Source: Geomicrobium sediminis
GTDB lineage: Bacteria > Bacillota > Bacilli > Bacillales > Marinococcaceae
DNA: 64,000 bases
Assembly: GCF_016908595.1 (NCBI RefSeq)
Contig: NZ_JAFBEC010000013.1
Span: 20,002 to 84,001, forward strand
Reading direction: 5' to 3'
The position numbers and the translations under genes were made by a program. Below the pieces are notes generated by a model that saw only the letters and a list, made by a program, of their open reading frames with translations, had not been told where the DNA came from and searched no databases. Of this stretch, positions 27,010-37,061 are shown one piece after another. Within the stretch, counting starts at the first letter, position 1, and every line of letters starts with the position of its first letter.

Positions 27010-28380
27010 TTAAAGCTCAGCTTCAAACGCTGTAATGCCTGCGCTAAAGCGTTCTATCAGTTCATCAATTTCAGGCTGAGAAATGATTAACGGTGGAGCT
27101 AACGGGATAATGTTAATGCCGTTCCCTCCAGAGGTTCGAACGAGCAGGCCTCGATCGAAGCAATGTTGGTACAATTTCTCAGCTGCATTATCTTGAGGGT
27201 CAAAGCGCTCAAATGACTTCGAATCTTTGAACAGTTCAATTGAACGTAGAAGACCCATCCCTCTCGTAAGGCCGACAGATGTATGTTTAGTAACTAATTC
27301 TTCTAAACGATCACCGAAATACTCGCCCATCTCTTTCGCACGATCAACAAGTCCGTCGCGTTCAATAATTTCGATGTTTTTAAGGCCTACTGCACAAGCC
27401 ATTGCATGACCGCTATACGTAAATCCATGTGCCAGTACGCCATCAAAATCATTAATCACTTTGCGAATTTTGTCGTGAATTAAGACGCCGCCAAGCTGAG
27501 CATAACCGCTTGTAATGCCTTTAGCAACTGACATGAAATCAGGAACAACATCCCAATGCTCGACAGCAAACATGCTTCCAGTACGTCCGAAGCCACAAAT
27601 GACTTCATCGGCAATAAAATGAATATCATACTCATTACAAAGCTTACGCACCGCTTCCAAATAACCAGCAGGTGGTACGTAAATACCTCCAGCACCTTGG
27701 ATCGGTTCAATAATTACGGCAGCAACGGTTTCTTTACCTTCACGTTCGATAACACCTCGAATACTTCGCTCATAATGATCCGCATCTTTATTGCCCCGCT
27801 CACAATCCGTAAGGTGTGGCACTGCATGATACACATCGTTCATGTGAGACCCTGAAAATGCATGAAACGCTGGTAAATGCGTCGCCGACTGCGCACCAAT
27901 CGTCACACCATGATAGGAGCGTTCTAAGGCGATTATTTTTTTCTTTTCTGGTTTGCCAACTTGTTCCCAGTAGAAACGGGAAAGTTTAAATGCTGTATCA
28001 TTTGATTCTGAGCCCCCAGAAGTAAAGAACACCGAATTTAATCCGTTTGGTGCAATTTCTGCTAACTTCTCAGAAAGGTTAATTGCTGAAGGATTTGAGT
28101 AACCTTTGAACGATGATGCATAAGCGAGTGTTTCCATTTGTTCAAAAGCCGTTTGTGCCAATTCCTTATTTCCGTGCCCAACGTTAACATTCCACAAGCT
28201 TGATAGCCCGTCGATGTAACGCTTGCCTTCAATATCCTCAAGGTAAATGCCTTGACCACGACGCAAAACAATCGATGCCCCAGATTTCGCTTGTTGTTTC
28301 GGATTCGAAGTCGGATGTAGAAAATGCTTTTGATCTTTCTTCAACAAATCTTTGTCAGTGTGCAATGCTTTATGCGCCAT
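27010..28380 (-). CDS. Class III PLP-dependent aminotransferase
   Basis: 456-residue fold-type I transaminase of the omega-amino-acid:pyruvate/taurine group. Motifs: LSSLWNVNVGHG (60-70), the phosphate-binding TSGGSESND (120-128), SYHG, the cofactor-ring Asp258 in ADEVICGFGRTG, and the Schiff-base Lys287 in SVAKGITSGYAQLGG. All key residues are present. The natural amine (beta-alanine, putrescine, GABA or similar) cannot be told from the sequence. It is a single-gene unit with a possible CcpA site (28467-28482) upstream, which would fit catabolic use of amines. Confidence 0.88.
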   Translation of the reverse strand: MAHKALHTDKDLLKKDQKHFLHPTSNPKQQAKSGASIVLRRGQGIYLEDIEGKRYIDGLSSLWNVNVGHGNKELAQTAFEQMETLAYASSFKGYSNPSAINLSEKLAEIAPNGLNSVFFTSGGSESNDTAFKLSRFYWEQVGKPEKKKIIALERSYHGVTIGAQSATHLPAFHAFSGSHMNDVYHAVPHLTDCERGNKDADHYERSIRGVIEREGKETVAAVIIEPIQGAGGIYVPPAGYLEAVRKLCNEYDIHFIADEVICGFGRTGSMFAVEHWDVVPDFMSVAKGITSGYAQLGGVLIHDKIRKVINDFDGVLAHGFTYSGHAMACAVGLKNIEIIERDGLVDRAKEMGEYFGDRLEELVTKHTSVGLTRGMGLLRSIELFKDSKSFERFDPQDNAAEKLYQHCFDRGLLVRTSGGNGINIIPLAPPLIISQPEIDELIERFSAGITAFEAEL

Positions 28381-28466
28381 TCCCCAATCACTCCCAAAGT
28401 TACGAAAAGTAAGATTATTTTAATCATCTTTATTAGTTTATCATCCTTTTTACCGTAAGGATAGTA

Positions 28467-28482
28467 TTGTTAGCGCTTTCAA
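28467..28482. promoter_or_regulatory. Possible CcpA (cre) site upstream of aminotransferase
   Basis: TTGTTAGCGCTTTCAA matches the cre consensus WTGNAANCGNWNNCAW at all but one fixed position. It lies about 90 bases upstream of the aminotransferase start. No clear promoter was found with it. Confidence 0.5.
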
Positions 28483-28515
28483 TAAAAGATAACAACTACA
28501 CGAATCATGTAGTCG

Positions 28516-29199
28516 TTAGGCAATTGGTGTAGCTTCCTGTCGAATTGATGTTGCGTGGTCTTGCCAGCCTGCGACTTGCTTTCGCCAAAAGAATAATGAC
28601 GATTGCATAACTGGACCAATTAGAAATACCGACAAAAATGTCCCGAATGCAACAGGTCCACCAATTAACCAACCGAGAAGGAGGGCACAACCTTCTAATA
28701 TTGTTCGTACGGAACGGATCGACCAACCTGAACGTTTCGCAACCGCTAGCGTCACACCGTCACGAGGACCCGCACCAAGACGCGTTGACACATACATTCC
28801 TGATCCTAGCCCGATCAACACAATACCGATAAATAACAAAATGACAAGCTGCCAAGTTGCACTCATCCACTCTGCAATTGGCAATAATAGCCACATATCA
28901 AGAAAAAGTCCGACGAGAATAATATTTAAAATACTTCCGACTTGTGGCCACTCCCGTTCCATCCAACAAGCAATCGCAATCATAATAATTCCAATGATTT
29001 GAACCCAAACACCAATACTAAGTGGCGTTAAGTTCGCAAGTCCAATGTGTAACACGTCCCACGTAGCTGTCCCCATGGATGATTTGATCATCAAACTGCC
29101 TCCAAATGCCATCACAAGTAGCCCTGCCAAAAATAAACCGAGACGTTTAAAAAAATATGTTCTCCCATACATCGAATAATCTGCGATGAGTTTCCCCAT
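28516..29199 (-). CDS. YczE/YyaS/YitT-family integral membrane protein
   Basis: 227 residues, about 5-6 hydrophobic helices. The family signature is GLLVMAFGGSLMIKSSMGTATWDVLHIGL, with a second related repeat GLGSGMYVSTRLGAGPRDGVTLA at about 131-153. This two-fold G-x-G-P-x-D/W pattern is diagnostic of YczE/YyaS (COG2364). The function is unknown; YczE has been linked to non-ribosomal peptide production in B. subtilis, and B. subtilis yyaS lies in the same chromosomal area. Its leader holds a promoter and a small hairpin (29251-29265). Confidence 0.85.
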   Translation of the reverse strand: MGKLIADYSMYGRTYFFKRLGLFLAGLLVMAFGGSLMIKSSMGTATWDVLHIGLANLTPLSIGVWVQIIGIIMIAIACWMEREWPQVGSILNIILVGLFLDMWLLLPIAEWMSATWQLVILLFIGIVLIGLGSGMYVSTRLGAGPRDGVTLAVAKRSGWSIRSVRTILEGCALLLGWLIGGPVAFGTFLSVFLIGPVMQSSLFFWRKQVAGWQDHATSIRQEATPIA

Positions 29200-29250
29200 A
29201 ACTAATCCTTCTTTCTCTCTTCCCCTTGCTATAAAACAAAAATAAAATAA

Positions 29251-29265
29251 CTCTCCAAAAGAGAG
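29251..29265 (-). promoter_or_regulatory. Hairpin in the leader of the YczE-like gene
   Basis: On the minus strand CTCTC-TTTTG-GAGAG is followed by a long T/A-rich tail. It lies between the promoter at 29320-29348 and the start codon, so it could be an attenuator or only an mRNA 5' structure. Confidence 0.4.
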
Positions 29266-29319
29266 CTATCCGTTCAAAAAACCTTCGTGCAATCAAAACA
29301 CTCGGTCGTTCTATTTATT

Positions 29320-29348
29320 AGTATACGCCTCATTGTAGTAATCTTCAA
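29320..29348 (-). promoter_or_regulatory. Promoter of the YczE-like gene
   Basis: TTGAAG (29343-29348) and TATACT (29320-29325) with a 17-base spacer on the minus strand, about 115 bases upstream of the start codon. Confidence 0.65.
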
Positions 29349-29371
29349 TACGGGTATTCCATCACAGTTGC

Positions 29372-29402
29372 GACAAAAGATTCCTTTCAGGAATCTTTTG
29401 TC
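29372..29402. terminator. Terminator downstream of DUF554 gene
   Basis: A 13-bp perfect stem (GACAAAAGATTCC/GGAATCTTTTGTC, 5-base loop). The U-rich strand is part of the stem (TCTTTTGT), and the element is symmetric enough to act in both directions. Confidence 0.75.
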
Positions 29403-29427
29403 ATTACCAGATAAACCAAAATGGTTT

Positions 29428-30132
29428 TTATACGTAATGTATCACCGCAACACAGAGAAAAACGATCGGCAACGCTGGCAGTAAATTCGCAACCTTAATA
29501 TGAAGTAAACCTAGAATTCTAAGCCCGATTGCAATAATCATAATGCCGCCAACAGCCGTCATTTCAAGAATAAAATGATCAAGCATTTCAGCAGGAACGA
29601 CACGATCAATTTGACCGGCTAACAGTGCAATTCCCCCCTGATATAGGACAACCGGCACGAGTGAGAAGAGGACACCGATCCCAAAGATTGAAGAAAAGAG
29701 CACCGCTGTAAAACCATCTAGCATCGCCTTTGTATAAAGTAAACTGTGATCCAAGCGCAATCCACTATCGAGTGCTCCAAGAACAGCCATGGCTCCAACA
29801 ACGTAGACGAGAGATGCAGTTACAAATCCTTTAGCAAACTGTGACTCCCCGCCTTTTGGACCGACTTTTTGTTCAATCCAATCTCCAGCATCATTGAGAC
29901 GTTGCTCAATCTGCCACCACTCCCCTAATATTGCACCGATGACTAAGCAACCGACCGTGATTAGGAATTGCTCGCCTTCAAGAGCCATTGAAATGCCAAG
30001 TATAACAATGGCCAAACCGAGCGCTTGCATGACAATTGTCTTCATGCGCTCTGGGATTTTCTTTAACATTAACCCGATTAGTGAACCGACTAAGATGGCT
30101 GCACCGTTTACTAACGTCCCAATAAGTACCAT
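29428..30132 (-). CDS. DUF554 integral membrane protein
   Basis: 234 residues with about 7 hydrophobic helices. MVLIGTLVNGAAILVGSLIGLMLKK at the start and VLGALDSGLRLDHSLLYTKAMLDGFTAV in the middle are typical of DUF554 (YdfK/YqgA type). The function is unknown. In many Bacillaceae this gene follows parB, as here, but a good terminator (30148-30178) separates them, so the link is probably positional. Confidence 0.87.
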   Translation of the reverse strand: MVLIGTLVNGAAILVGSLIGLMLKKIPERMKTIVMQALGLAIVILGISMALEGEQFLITVGCLVIGAILGEWWQIEQRLNDAGDWIEQKVGPKGGESQFAKGFVTASLVYVVGAMAVLGALDSGLRLDHSLLYTKAMLDGFTAVLFSSIFGIGVLFSLVPVVLYQGGIALLAGQIDRVVPAEMLDHFILEMTAVGGIMIIAIGLRILGLLHIKVANLLPALPIVFLCVAVIHYV

Positions 30133-30147
30133 ACTCTGTTCTCCATT

Positions 30148-30178
30148 CTAAAAAAAAGAAACCATCGAGATCGATGGC
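30148..30178 (-). terminator. Terminator of the parA-parB operon
   Basis: An 8-bp stem (30161-30168 with 30171-30178) is followed on the minus strand by a long T-run. It touches the parB stop codon. Confidence 0.88.
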
Positions 30179-31035
30179 TAATCAGTTTCCTCACCGAGTA
30201 ACGAAAGAATTCTCGACAAATCATCATCAGTGAGAAATTCGATTTCTATTTTTCCTTTATGTTTCCCCTTTTTAATCGTTACAGAAGTTCCGAAGTACGT
30301 TTGTAATTCACGTTCCGTTTTCTCAATATGAAACGGCTTCTTTTGTTCTTTTTCAGGGGGGTTATTCATCGTACCACGTTCGTTAAATTCTTGAACAAGC
30401 TTTTCCGTATTTCGAACATTTAACTCATCTCGTATGACGATGGCTGCTGCTTCTTGAATATGCTCTTTAAGATGCATCCCGAGCAATGCTCGACCATGTC
30501 CCATTGAAAGCTTTCGTTCACGTATCAACTCTTGAACACCACTTGGGAGTTGAAGCAAGCGCATATGGTTCGCAATGTATGGGCGACTTTTTCCGACTCT
30601 TTGTCCTAACTTCTCTTGCGTCATGCCAAGTTGCTCAATTAATTTCTTATAAGCAATGGCTTCTTCTAGAGGATTAAGATCTTCTCGTTGTAAGTTCTCA
30701 ATCAGCGCAATTTCCATCATGTCTTCATCGCTTAATTCCTTAACGATGACAGGAACTTGTTTCATGTCCAAACGTTTTGCCGCTCGGAATCGTCGTTCCC
30801 CTGCAACAATGTCGTAGCCTTTAATACCTTGTCGGACGATTAATGGTTGAACAATGCCATGCTCTCGAATCGATTGTGACAATTCTTCAATCGTTTCATC
30901 ATGAAAAGACGACCGTGGTTGATAAGGATTTGCTCGTAACTCCTTAATCGGTACACGTTGTACTTGTTCAAGATCCACGTCTTGTTCTTCATTCGGAAAT
31001 AGAGCCTGCAAACCTCGTCCCAGACCTTTAGGCAC
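30178..31035 (-). CDS. parB: Chromosome-partitioning protein ParB (Spo0J)
   Basis: 285-residue CTP-dependent DNA clamp that loads at parS and spreads, recruiting SMC and stimulating ParA. The start is the GTG at 31035 (VPKGLGRGLQALFP): it has AAAGGAAGTGG upstream, overlaps the end of parA by 8 bases and matches the conserved KGLGKG N-terminus. CTP-binding motifs are GIVQPLIVR (box I) and GERRFRAAK (box II), followed by ENLQREDLNPLEEA, a helix-turn-helix (TQEKLGQRVGKSRPYIANHMRLL) and a C-terminal dimerisation domain. A matching parS is at 920-935. Confidence 0.97.
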   Translation of the reverse strand: MPKGLGRGLQALFPNEEQDVDLEQVQRVPIKELRANPYQPRSSFHDETIEELSQSIREHGIVQPLIVRQGIKGYDIVAGERRFRAAKRLDMKQVPVIVKELSDEDMMEIALIENLQREDLNPLEEAIAYKKLIEQLGMTQEKLGQRVGKSRPYIANHMRLLQLPSGVQELIRERKLSMGHGRALLGMHLKEHIQEAAAIVIRDELNVRNTEKLVQEFNERGTMNNPPEKEQKKPFHIEKTERELQTYFGTSVTIKKGKHKGKIEIEFLTDDDLSRILSLLGEETD

Positions 31036-31789
31036 CTGTAACCACTTCCTTTGCAAGTTCTAAATATACATCGGCTCCTCGTGACTTCGGATCATATAAA
31101 ATAATTGGCATGCCGTGGCTTGGTGCTTCGCCTAAGCGTACCGTCCTTGGCACAATCGTCTTAAACACCTTATCTTGGAAATATTTCTTCACTTCTTCAA
31201 TGACTTGTAAGCCGAGATTTGTTCTCGCATCAAGCATTGTTAGTAATACGCCTTCAATTTCTAGTGAAGAATTTAAATGCTTTTGTACGAGGCGTACGGT
31301 GTTTAATAACTGACTTAAACCTTCTAACGCGTAGTATTCACACTGCACAGGAATCAGTACTGCATCCGCTGCAGTCAATGCATTAATCGTTAATAATCCT
31401 AATGATGGTGGGCAATCAACAATAATATAATCAAATTGGTTCGCAATAGGGGCTAACCCCTTTTTCAAACGAACTTCCCGAGAAATTGTCGGAACAAGTT
31501 CAATCTCAGCGCCGGACAGCTGAATCGTTGCTGGAATAACGAATAAATTCTCAACGACTGTCGGGTGAATGAGCGTTTGAACATCATGATCGTCTACTAG
31601 TAAATTGTAGACGCAATAATCAAGGTCGCCTTTTTCAATCCCAGTTCCACTCGTCGCATTTCCTTGAGGATCAATATCGACGAGAAGTACACGCTTTCCT
31701 ATATAAGCAAGGCAAGCACTCAGATTAACCGAGCTTGTTGTCTTACCAACACCGCCCTTTTGGTTCGCAATCGCAATTACCTTCGCCAA
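31028..31789 (-). CDS. parA: Chromosome-partitioning ATPase ParA (Soj)
   Basis: 253 residues from the TTG at 31789 (LAKVIAIANQKGGVGKTT), equal to B. subtilis Soj; an open frame extends seven codons further upstream. Deviant Walker A KGGVGKTT, Walker A' VDIDPQGNATSG and Walker B IIVDCPPSLG are intact. The ATP-bound dimer binds DNA, moves the origin and regulates DnaA directly. It overlaps parB by 8 bases and follows the noc terminator, so parA-parB has its own transcription start within 31790-31864 or reads through from noc. Confidence 0.97.
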   Translation of the reverse strand: MAKVIAIANQKGGVGKTTSSVNLSACLAYIGKRVLLVDIDPQGNATSGTGIEKGDLDYCVYNLLVDDHDVQTLIHPTVVENLFVIPATIQLSGAEIELVPTISREVRLKKGLAPIANQFDYIIVDCPPSLGLLTINALTAADAVLIPVQCEYYALEGLSQLLNTVRLVQKHLNSSLEIEGVLLTMLDARTNLGLQVIEEVKKYFQDKVFKTIVPRTVRLGEAPSHGMPIILYDPKSRGADVYLELAKEVVTGA

Positions 31790-31864
31790 ACTGCCCACCA
31801 CCCTCCACAAAAGAGATCATTTTCTTTTATTCTAGCATTGAACAAGAAAAGCGCAAGAAACCGA

Positions 31865-31902
31865 ACAAAAAAGCAACCTACCATTACAGATAATGATAGA
31901 TT
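31865..31902 (-). terminator. Terminator of noc
   Basis: A 12-bp stem including several G·T pairs (31875-31886 with 31891-31902) is followed by GC and a T-run on the minus strand. It overlaps the noc stop codon. Confidence 0.75.
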
Positions 31903-32773
31903 ACTTCTTGGGAATTCGGATCGTAAATTGATAATATTCATCGTGTTCCTCTTCAGAACTATCAACATTCATTCCTGATTTCTCAACCATTGAAAGTGAC
32001 TCACGAATTGTATTCATAGCAATTCTCATGTCTTTAGGAAAATGTTGCTTTCGAGCGCGCTTTTTCTTAGGCTCGTCCGAAGGTTCTTTTGCTTCAAGTA
32101 ACCGAACCGCTGCCTCTTCCGTTTGTTTCACATTGTAACCGTGCTCCACAACTTCTTGAAGCAATTGTTCTTGAAGAGAAGGGTCTTCTTTTAAGCGGAT
32201 CAGTGCCCGGGCATGGCGCTCACTAATCTGACGGTTTAATAATGCTTGTTGTACTGATTCTGGCAACGATAACAGTCGCAATTTATTCGCAATCGTTGAT
32301 TGGCCTTTCCCTAATCGTTGGGCAAGGCTTTCTTGAGTAAGCGAATGCCAATCAATTAATTGTTTATATGCTCTCGCTTCTTCAATGACGGTTAATTCTT
32401 CACGCTGCAAGTTCTCAATTAAGGCAAGTGATGCCGTCTGTGCATCGTTAAACTCTTTAACGAGTGCCGGAATCTCGGTCCATTCTAATGATTGTACTGC
32501 ACGCCAACGTCTTTCACCGGCAATGAGTTCAAACTTACCCTCTCGCTCTCGCACAACAATTGGTTGCAAGATTCCATGGGTATGGATCGTTCTTGCAAGC
32601 TCTTCAATTTTCTCGTCTGAAAAAATCGTACGAGGTTGGAACGGATTCGGTACGATATCAGTGACTGGAATAAGACGGACCTCTTCATGGTGCCCTTTCT
32701 CATCCTTTATTTCTATTTCGCTGCTTTTAGACTCTTCACCAAAACCGAAAAAACGCTGAATAGAACTTTTCAC
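31901..32773 (-). CDS. noc: Nucleoid occlusion protein Noc
   Basis: 290-residue ParB-like CTPase that binds Noc-binding sites and the membrane to keep FtsZ from assembling over the nucleoid. The start is the GTG at 32773 with GGGGGGAG just upstream. It gives the short amphipathic N-terminus [13 protein letters not shown], which matches the membrane-targeting helix of B. subtilis Noc. Further motifs: [42 protein letters not shown] and a helix-turn-helix [26 protein letters not shown]. The [10 protein letters not shown] reading distinguishes Noc from ParB, whose equivalent is GKSRPYIANH. A perfect Noc-binding palindrome is at 51754-51767. Confidence 0.96.
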   Translation of the reverse strand: MKSSIQRFFGFGEESKSSEIEIKDEKGHHEEVRLIPVTDIVPNPFQPRTIFSDEKIEELARTIHTHGILQPIVVREREGKFELIAGERRWRAVQSLEWTEIPALVKEFNDAQTASLALIENLQREELTVIEEARAYKQLIDWHSLTQESLAQRLGKGQSTIANKLRLLSLPESVQQALLNRQISERHARALIRLKEDPSLQEQLLQEVVEHGYNVKQTEEAAVRLLEAKEPSDEPKKKRARKQHFPKDMRIAMNTIRESLSMVEKSGMNVDSSEEEHDEYYQFTIRIPKK

Positions 32774-32853
32774 CGTCTCCCCCCTCACGCTGTTCATCTC
32801 ATTTCATTTTACCATGCAAACTCAAATTGTTCACACGTTTTGTGTCGAACCGA

Positions 32854-33567
32854 TTACAATCCAAGAGGTTTTTTTGTAATTGTGCCGACTTTACGCGGGT
32901 AGGTTTTTGGAGTTACATCTTTTTTTCCGACAACATATATTCTTCGTTCGCTAGATTCTGAAGGCAGTTCAAAGTAATGCTGGTCCGCGACACTTCCTTG
33001 TAATAAACGTATCGCCTCTTGTGCTTCGTCAGCTTCTTCTGCACCACTTTTGCCTTTCAATGCAACCCATACACCTTGTGGTTTAACAAAGGGTAGACAA
33101 TATTCTGCAAGAACTGGCATCCGAGCAACTGCACGGGCAATTGCAACGTCATATTGATCTCGATGGTTAACGTCTCTTGCACCATCTTCTGCTCTTGCGT
33201 GCACAAATGAAACGCCGTCTATGTTCAATACGTCAGCTAAATGCTCTAGAAATTGGATACGCTTTTTAGACGCATCAAGTACAGTGAGTTTGATGTTTGG
33301 GTAAGCAATCTTTAAAGGCATCCCTGGAAAACCTGCCCCACCACCCACATCAATCATCGTTTCAACTTGGTCAAATTCATAACATTGACTCGCTAACAAT
33401 GAGTCGTAAAAATGTTTTTCATAAATCTCATCTTTATCTGTAATTCGCGTTAAATTAACGTTTTTATTGTACTCGACGAGCTCATGAGCATACGTTTCAA
33501 ATTGCTGTTCTTGTTCTTTTGAAAGCGTCAGATTAAGTTCTTTCAACCATTTTTTCCACTGATTCAT
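32854..33567 (-). CDS. rsmG: 16S rRNA 7-methylguanosine methyltransferase RsmG (GidB)
   Basis: 237 residues. The ATG at 33567 has AAAGGAGG at correct spacing; the ATG two codons upstream is fused to it. It methylates N7 of G527 in 16S rRNA. The SAM-binding motif is DVGGGAGFPG (usually DVGAGAGFP), followed by TVLDASKKRIQFL and ARAVARMPVLAEYCLP. The C-terminal KDVTPKTYPRKVGTITKKPL is the family tail. It lies 57 bases after mnmG, as in B. subtilis. Confidence 0.96.
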   Translation of the reverse strand: MNQWKKWLKELNLTLSKEQEQQFETYAHELVEYNKNVNLTRITDKDEIYEKHFYDSLLASQCYEFDQVETMIDVGGGAGFPGMPLKIAYPNIKLTVLDASKKRIQFLEHLADVLNIDGVSFVHARAEDGARDVNHRDQYDVAIARAVARMPVLAEYCLPFVKPQGVWVALKGKSGAEEADEAQEAIRLLQGSVADQHYFELPSESSERRIYVVGKKDVTPKTYPRKVGTITKKPLGL

Positions 33568-33624
33568 AAACATCCTCCTTTTTAGGCAAAACAGGCAGGC
33601 CGTTCAATACAGCCTGCCTCGTAA

Positions 33625-35505
33625 TTACGACGTGCGCTTTTGCCTTCCTTGCTCTAAATAAACGAGTAAAATTGAAATATCAGCAGGGTTTACACCTGAA
33701 ACGCGAGACGCTTGACCGACTGATAATGGACGTACTTCTTTAAGCTTTTGACGAGCTTCCATTGCAATCCCTTGAATGTCATCATAATCAATCCACTCAG
33801 GGATTCGCTTACGTTCCATCTTTTTGAGACGGTCCACTTGTTCAAGTTGCTTCTTAATATAGCCTTCATACTTCGTTTGAATTTCTACTTGTTCTTTCAC
33901 GTCTGCATCAAGCATTTCATTAACTCCGAGAATCGCTTCAAGATCTTCATAAGCAAGTTGTGGTCGCTTCAACAGATGGTCTGCAGATAATGCTTCTTTC
34001 ATCGTTGTCGAACCTTTCTTTTGAAGAACAACTTCAACTTCTTCACTCGGCTTAATAATCGTTTTTGACAGTCGTTTGCGTTCATTTGCAATCTGTTCTT
34101 TTTTATTTTGTAGACGCTCAAAACGCTCAGCGGAAATTAGGCCAATTTCATGGCCAACATCTGTTAATCGTAAGTCAGCATTATCATGTCTTAGCAACAA
34201 ACGATACTCTGCTCTTGACGTTAACAAACGGTATGGTTCATTCGTTCCTTTTGTAACGAGATCATCAATTAACACGCCAATATAGGCATCTGAGCGACCT
34301 AAAATAATTCCTTCTTTATCTTGCACACGTCTTGCTGCATTAATTCCTGCCATTAATCCTTGACCTGCAGCTTCTTCATAGCCCGATGTTCCGTTAATTT
34401 GACCCGCAGTAAACAGACCACTAATTTTTTTCGTCTCAAGTGTTGGCCACAATTGTGTTGGGACAATTGCATCGTACTCAATTGCATATCCCGGTCGCAT
34501 TAACCGCGCATTTTCAAGTCCCTTAATCGTCTTCAACATGTCATATTGCACATCTTCAGGTAACGATGTTGATAACCCTTGTACATAGACTTCATTCGTA
34601 TTCCTGCCTTCTGGCTCTAAAAAGATTTGATGCTTATCTTTATCATGGAAACGAACGATCTTATCTTCAATGGATGGACAATATCTTGGTCCTGTCCCTT
34701 CAATCATTCCTGAGTACATCGGTGAACGAGTCAAGTTGTCGTTAATTAATCCGTGCGTCGTTAAGTTCGTATACGTAAGCCAACAAGGCAATTGATCGGT
34801 AATATACTTTGTTGTCTCATACGAAAACGCCCGTGGAACCTCATCTCCAGGTTGAATCTCAGTCATCGAGTAATCAATTGTGTCTCCGTTGATTCGTGGT
34901 GGCGTCCCCGTCTTAAATCGAACCATATCAAACCCTAGTTCCTGCAAGTGATAGGACAGTTGAATCGACGGTTGCATATTATTCGGTCCGCTTTCATACG
35001 CAAGGTCGCCGATAATGATTTTGCCTCGTAAATACGTTCCTGTCGTTACGATGACCGACTTCGCAAGGTAATGGGCGCCTGTGTTCGTGACGACACCTTT
35101 ACATTCACCATCTTCAACAATAAGACGCTCAACAAGCCCTTGGCGGAGCGTTAAATTCTCTGTGTTTTCAAGAGTATTCTTCATTTCGTGTTGATACTCG
35201 AATTTATCTGCTTGTGCACGCAGAGCGCGTACGGCAGGACCCTTACCGGTATTTAACATTCTCATTTGAATGTGTGTTTTATCTATATTTCTAGCCATTT
35301 CACCGCCGAGAGCATCAATCTCGCGAACGACGATGCCCTTAGCAGGTCCTCCGACTGACGGGTTACATGGCATATAAGCGACTGCATCTAAGTTTAACGT
35401 TAACATTAATGTTGATGCACCCATTCGAGCAGCTGCAAGTCCAGCTTCAACGCCGGCATGCCCTGCACCAATGACAACAACATCATATTGTTGTTCAAAA
35501 GCCAC
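33625..35505 (-). CDS. mnmG: tRNA uridine-5-carboxymethylaminomethyl synthase subunit MnmG (GidA)
   Basis: 626-residue FAD protein that works with MnmE to add the cmnm5 group to wobble U34 of several tRNAs. GTG start at 35505 with AAGGAGGT upstream. Rossmann FAD motif [16 protein letters not shown], the PRxC-type CPSIEDK.VRF segment, [20 protein letters not shown] [16 protein letters not shown], and C-terminal [17 protein letters not shown] are present. Normal length (about 629). It is 14 bases from mnmE, so both subunits come from one mRNA. Confidence 0.97.
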   Translation of the reverse strand: MAFEQQYDVVVIGAGHAGVEAGLAAARMGASTLMLTLNLDAVAYMPCNPSVGGPAKGIVVREIDALGGEMARNIDKTHIQMRMLNTGKGPAVRALRAQADKFEYQHEMKNTLENTENLTLRQGLVERLIVEDGECKGVVTNTGAHYLAKSVIVTTGTYLRGKIIIGDLAYESGPNNMQPSIQLSYHLQELGFDMVRFKTGTPPRINGDTIDYSMTEIQPGDEVPRAFSYETTKYITDQLPCWLTYTNLTTHGLINDNLTRSPMYSGMIEGTGPRYCPSIEDKIVRFHDKDKHQIFLEPEGRNTNEVYVQGLSTSLPEDVQYDMLKTIKGLENARLMRPGYAIEYDAIVPTQLWPTLETKKISGLFTAGQINGTSGYEEAAGQGLMAGINAARRVQDKEGIILGRSDAYIGVLIDDLVTKGTNEPYRLLTSRAEYRLLLRHDNADLRLTDVGHEIGLISAERFERLQNKKEQIANERKRLSKTIIKPSEEVEVVLQKKGSTTMKEALSADHLLKRPQLAYEDLEAILGVNEMLDADVKEQVEIQTKYEGYIKKQLEQVDRLKKMERKRIPEWIDYDDIQGIAMEARQKLKEVRPLSVGQASRVSGVNPADISILLVYLEQGRQKRTS

Positions 35506-35519
35506 TGATTTCTACCTCC

Positions 35520-36896
35520 TTATTTCCCCAAACAAAATTGTGAAAACAACTGATCAATTAATTGATCTGGCGCTGTCTCACCTACGATTTCACCGAGCTG
35601 TTCCCAAGCCCTTGTTACGTCAATTTGTACCATGTCTACAGGCATCATTGCTTCAGCTGCTGATTTGGCTTCTGCAATGGATGCTTTTGCTTGATTTAAC
35701 AAAGCAATGTGCCGTGTATTTGAAACATAATTCATCTCAACGGCCTCGACACCTTCATGGAAAAAGCGTTGACTGATCGCTTGTTCTAGCTCATTAATTC
35801 CTTCTTCTTGAAGAAATGATGTCGTAATAACGGGTACGTCACCAATCCATTCTGTCAGTTGCTCTCGGTCAAGACGGCGTTCCAAATCCATTTTATTAAG
35901 AACGACAATCGTCTCAAATCCACGACTCGCTTCAATTAATGCTTGATCTTCTTTCGTTAGCGGTTCATTTGCATTAAACACAAGTAAAATTAACTCTGCA
36001 TCTTGCAACGCCTGACGTGAACGTTCCACACCAATACGTTCGACAACATCCTCTGTCTCTCTAATTCCTGCTGTATCGATTAAACGTAACGGCACACCGT
36101 TTACGTTGACATACTCTTCAAGCACATCCCGAGTCGTTCCTGGAATATCTGTTACAATTGCCCTTGCATCTTGAACGAGAGTATTTAAAAGGGAGGACTT
36201 CCCGACATTTGGACGGCCAATAATTGCCGTTGCGAGACCTTCACGAAGTATCCGTCCTTGTTTTGCGGTTTGCAACAGCTCATCAATCTCGCGATCAACG
36301 GCATGAATTTGCTCAAGCAAATGTTGTAATGTCACTGCATCCGCATCATATTCTGGATAGTCAATGTTCACTTCAACACTAGCAATTCCTTCTAACAGTT
36401 GTTGTCGTAGGCGTTTAATCTGACCGGCTAACCGTCCTTCGACTTGTTTCATCGCGACATTCATCGCTCGGTCTGTCTTAGCACGAATCATGTCCATAAC
36501 GCCTTCTGCTTGTGACAAATCGATGCGCCCATTTAAAAACGCTCGCTTCGTAAATTCACCAGGCTCAGCTAATCTCGCTCCTTGGCTTAAAACGAGCTGT
36601 AATATACGATCTGCGGATACGACCCCGCCGTGTACGTTAATTTCAATCATATCTTCACGAGTAAAAGTTCTCGGTGCACGAAGAACGCTCACCATCACTT
36701 CCTCGATTTTTACTTCTTGTTCTGGTTGGTAAAGGTGACCATAATGAATTGTATGAGATTCAACTGCTTGTAACTTGTTTTTCCCACGATACAAACGATC
36801 GCCAATCTCTACTGCTTGATCACCACTAACTCGAATAATTGCAATTGCACCTTCACCAGGAGGCGTTGATATTGCTGCAATTGTATCAAATTCCAT
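35520..36896 (-). CDS. mnmE: tRNA modification GTPase MnmE (TrmE/ThdF)
   Basis: 458 residues from the ATG at 36896, preceded by GGAGGTG; the frame stays open upstream but is unconserved. N-terminal formyl-THF-binding domain (about 1-118, [21 protein letters not shown]), a helical domain, a G domain with [26 protein letters not shown] and NKMD, and the invariant C-terminal FCLGK with catalytic Cys455. It pairs with MnmG. The upstream region carries DnaA boxes and a Spo0A box. Confidence 0.97.
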   Translation of the reverse strand: MEFDTIAAISTPPGEGAIAIIRVSGDQAVEIGDRLYRGKNKLQAVESHTIHYGHLYQPEQEVKIEEVMVSVLRAPRTFTREDMIEINVHGGVVSADRILQLVLSQGARLAEPGEFTKRAFLNGRIDLSQAEGVMDMIRAKTDRAMNVAMKQVEGRLAGQIKRLRQQLLEGIASVEVNIDYPEYDADAVTLQHLLEQIHAVDREIDELLQTAKQGRILREGLATAIIGRPNVGKSSLLNTLVQDARAIVTDIPGTTRDVLEEYVNVNGVPLRLIDTAGIRETEDVVERIGVERSRQALQDAELILLVFNANEPLTKEDQALIEASRGFETIVVLNKMDLERRLDREQLTEWIGDVPVITTSFLQEEGINELEQAISQRFFHEGVEAVEMNYVSNTRHIALLNQAKASIAEAKSAAEAMMPVDMVQIDVTRAWEQLGEIVGETAPDQLIDQLFSQFCLGK

Positions 36897-36921
36897 CCAT
36901 TCCACCTCCGTGAAAAAATAG

Positions 36922-37061
36922 TTATTCACATCTCCTAAGGATACCATAGGAGCGCGTAAATCTCTATCCTTGTGTGGACAACTTTCCGATACGAAGTTAT
37001 CCACATGTGGGGAATCCCTCCTGCTTGTGACAGTTATCCCCATATGTAGGTTTTTGTCGAA
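36922..37061. promoter_or_regulatory. DnaA-box cluster with a Spo0A box upstream of mnmE
   Basis: TTATTCACA (36922-36930), TTGTCCACA on the minus strand (36973-36981), perfect TTATCCACA (36997-37005), a weaker inverted box directly after it (37006-37014), TTATCCCCA (37034-37042) and a perfect Spo0A box TGTCGAA (37055-37061) lie within 140 bases. One perfect and three one-mismatch DnaA boxes in an intergenic stretch is unlikely by chance. Confidence 0.7.
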
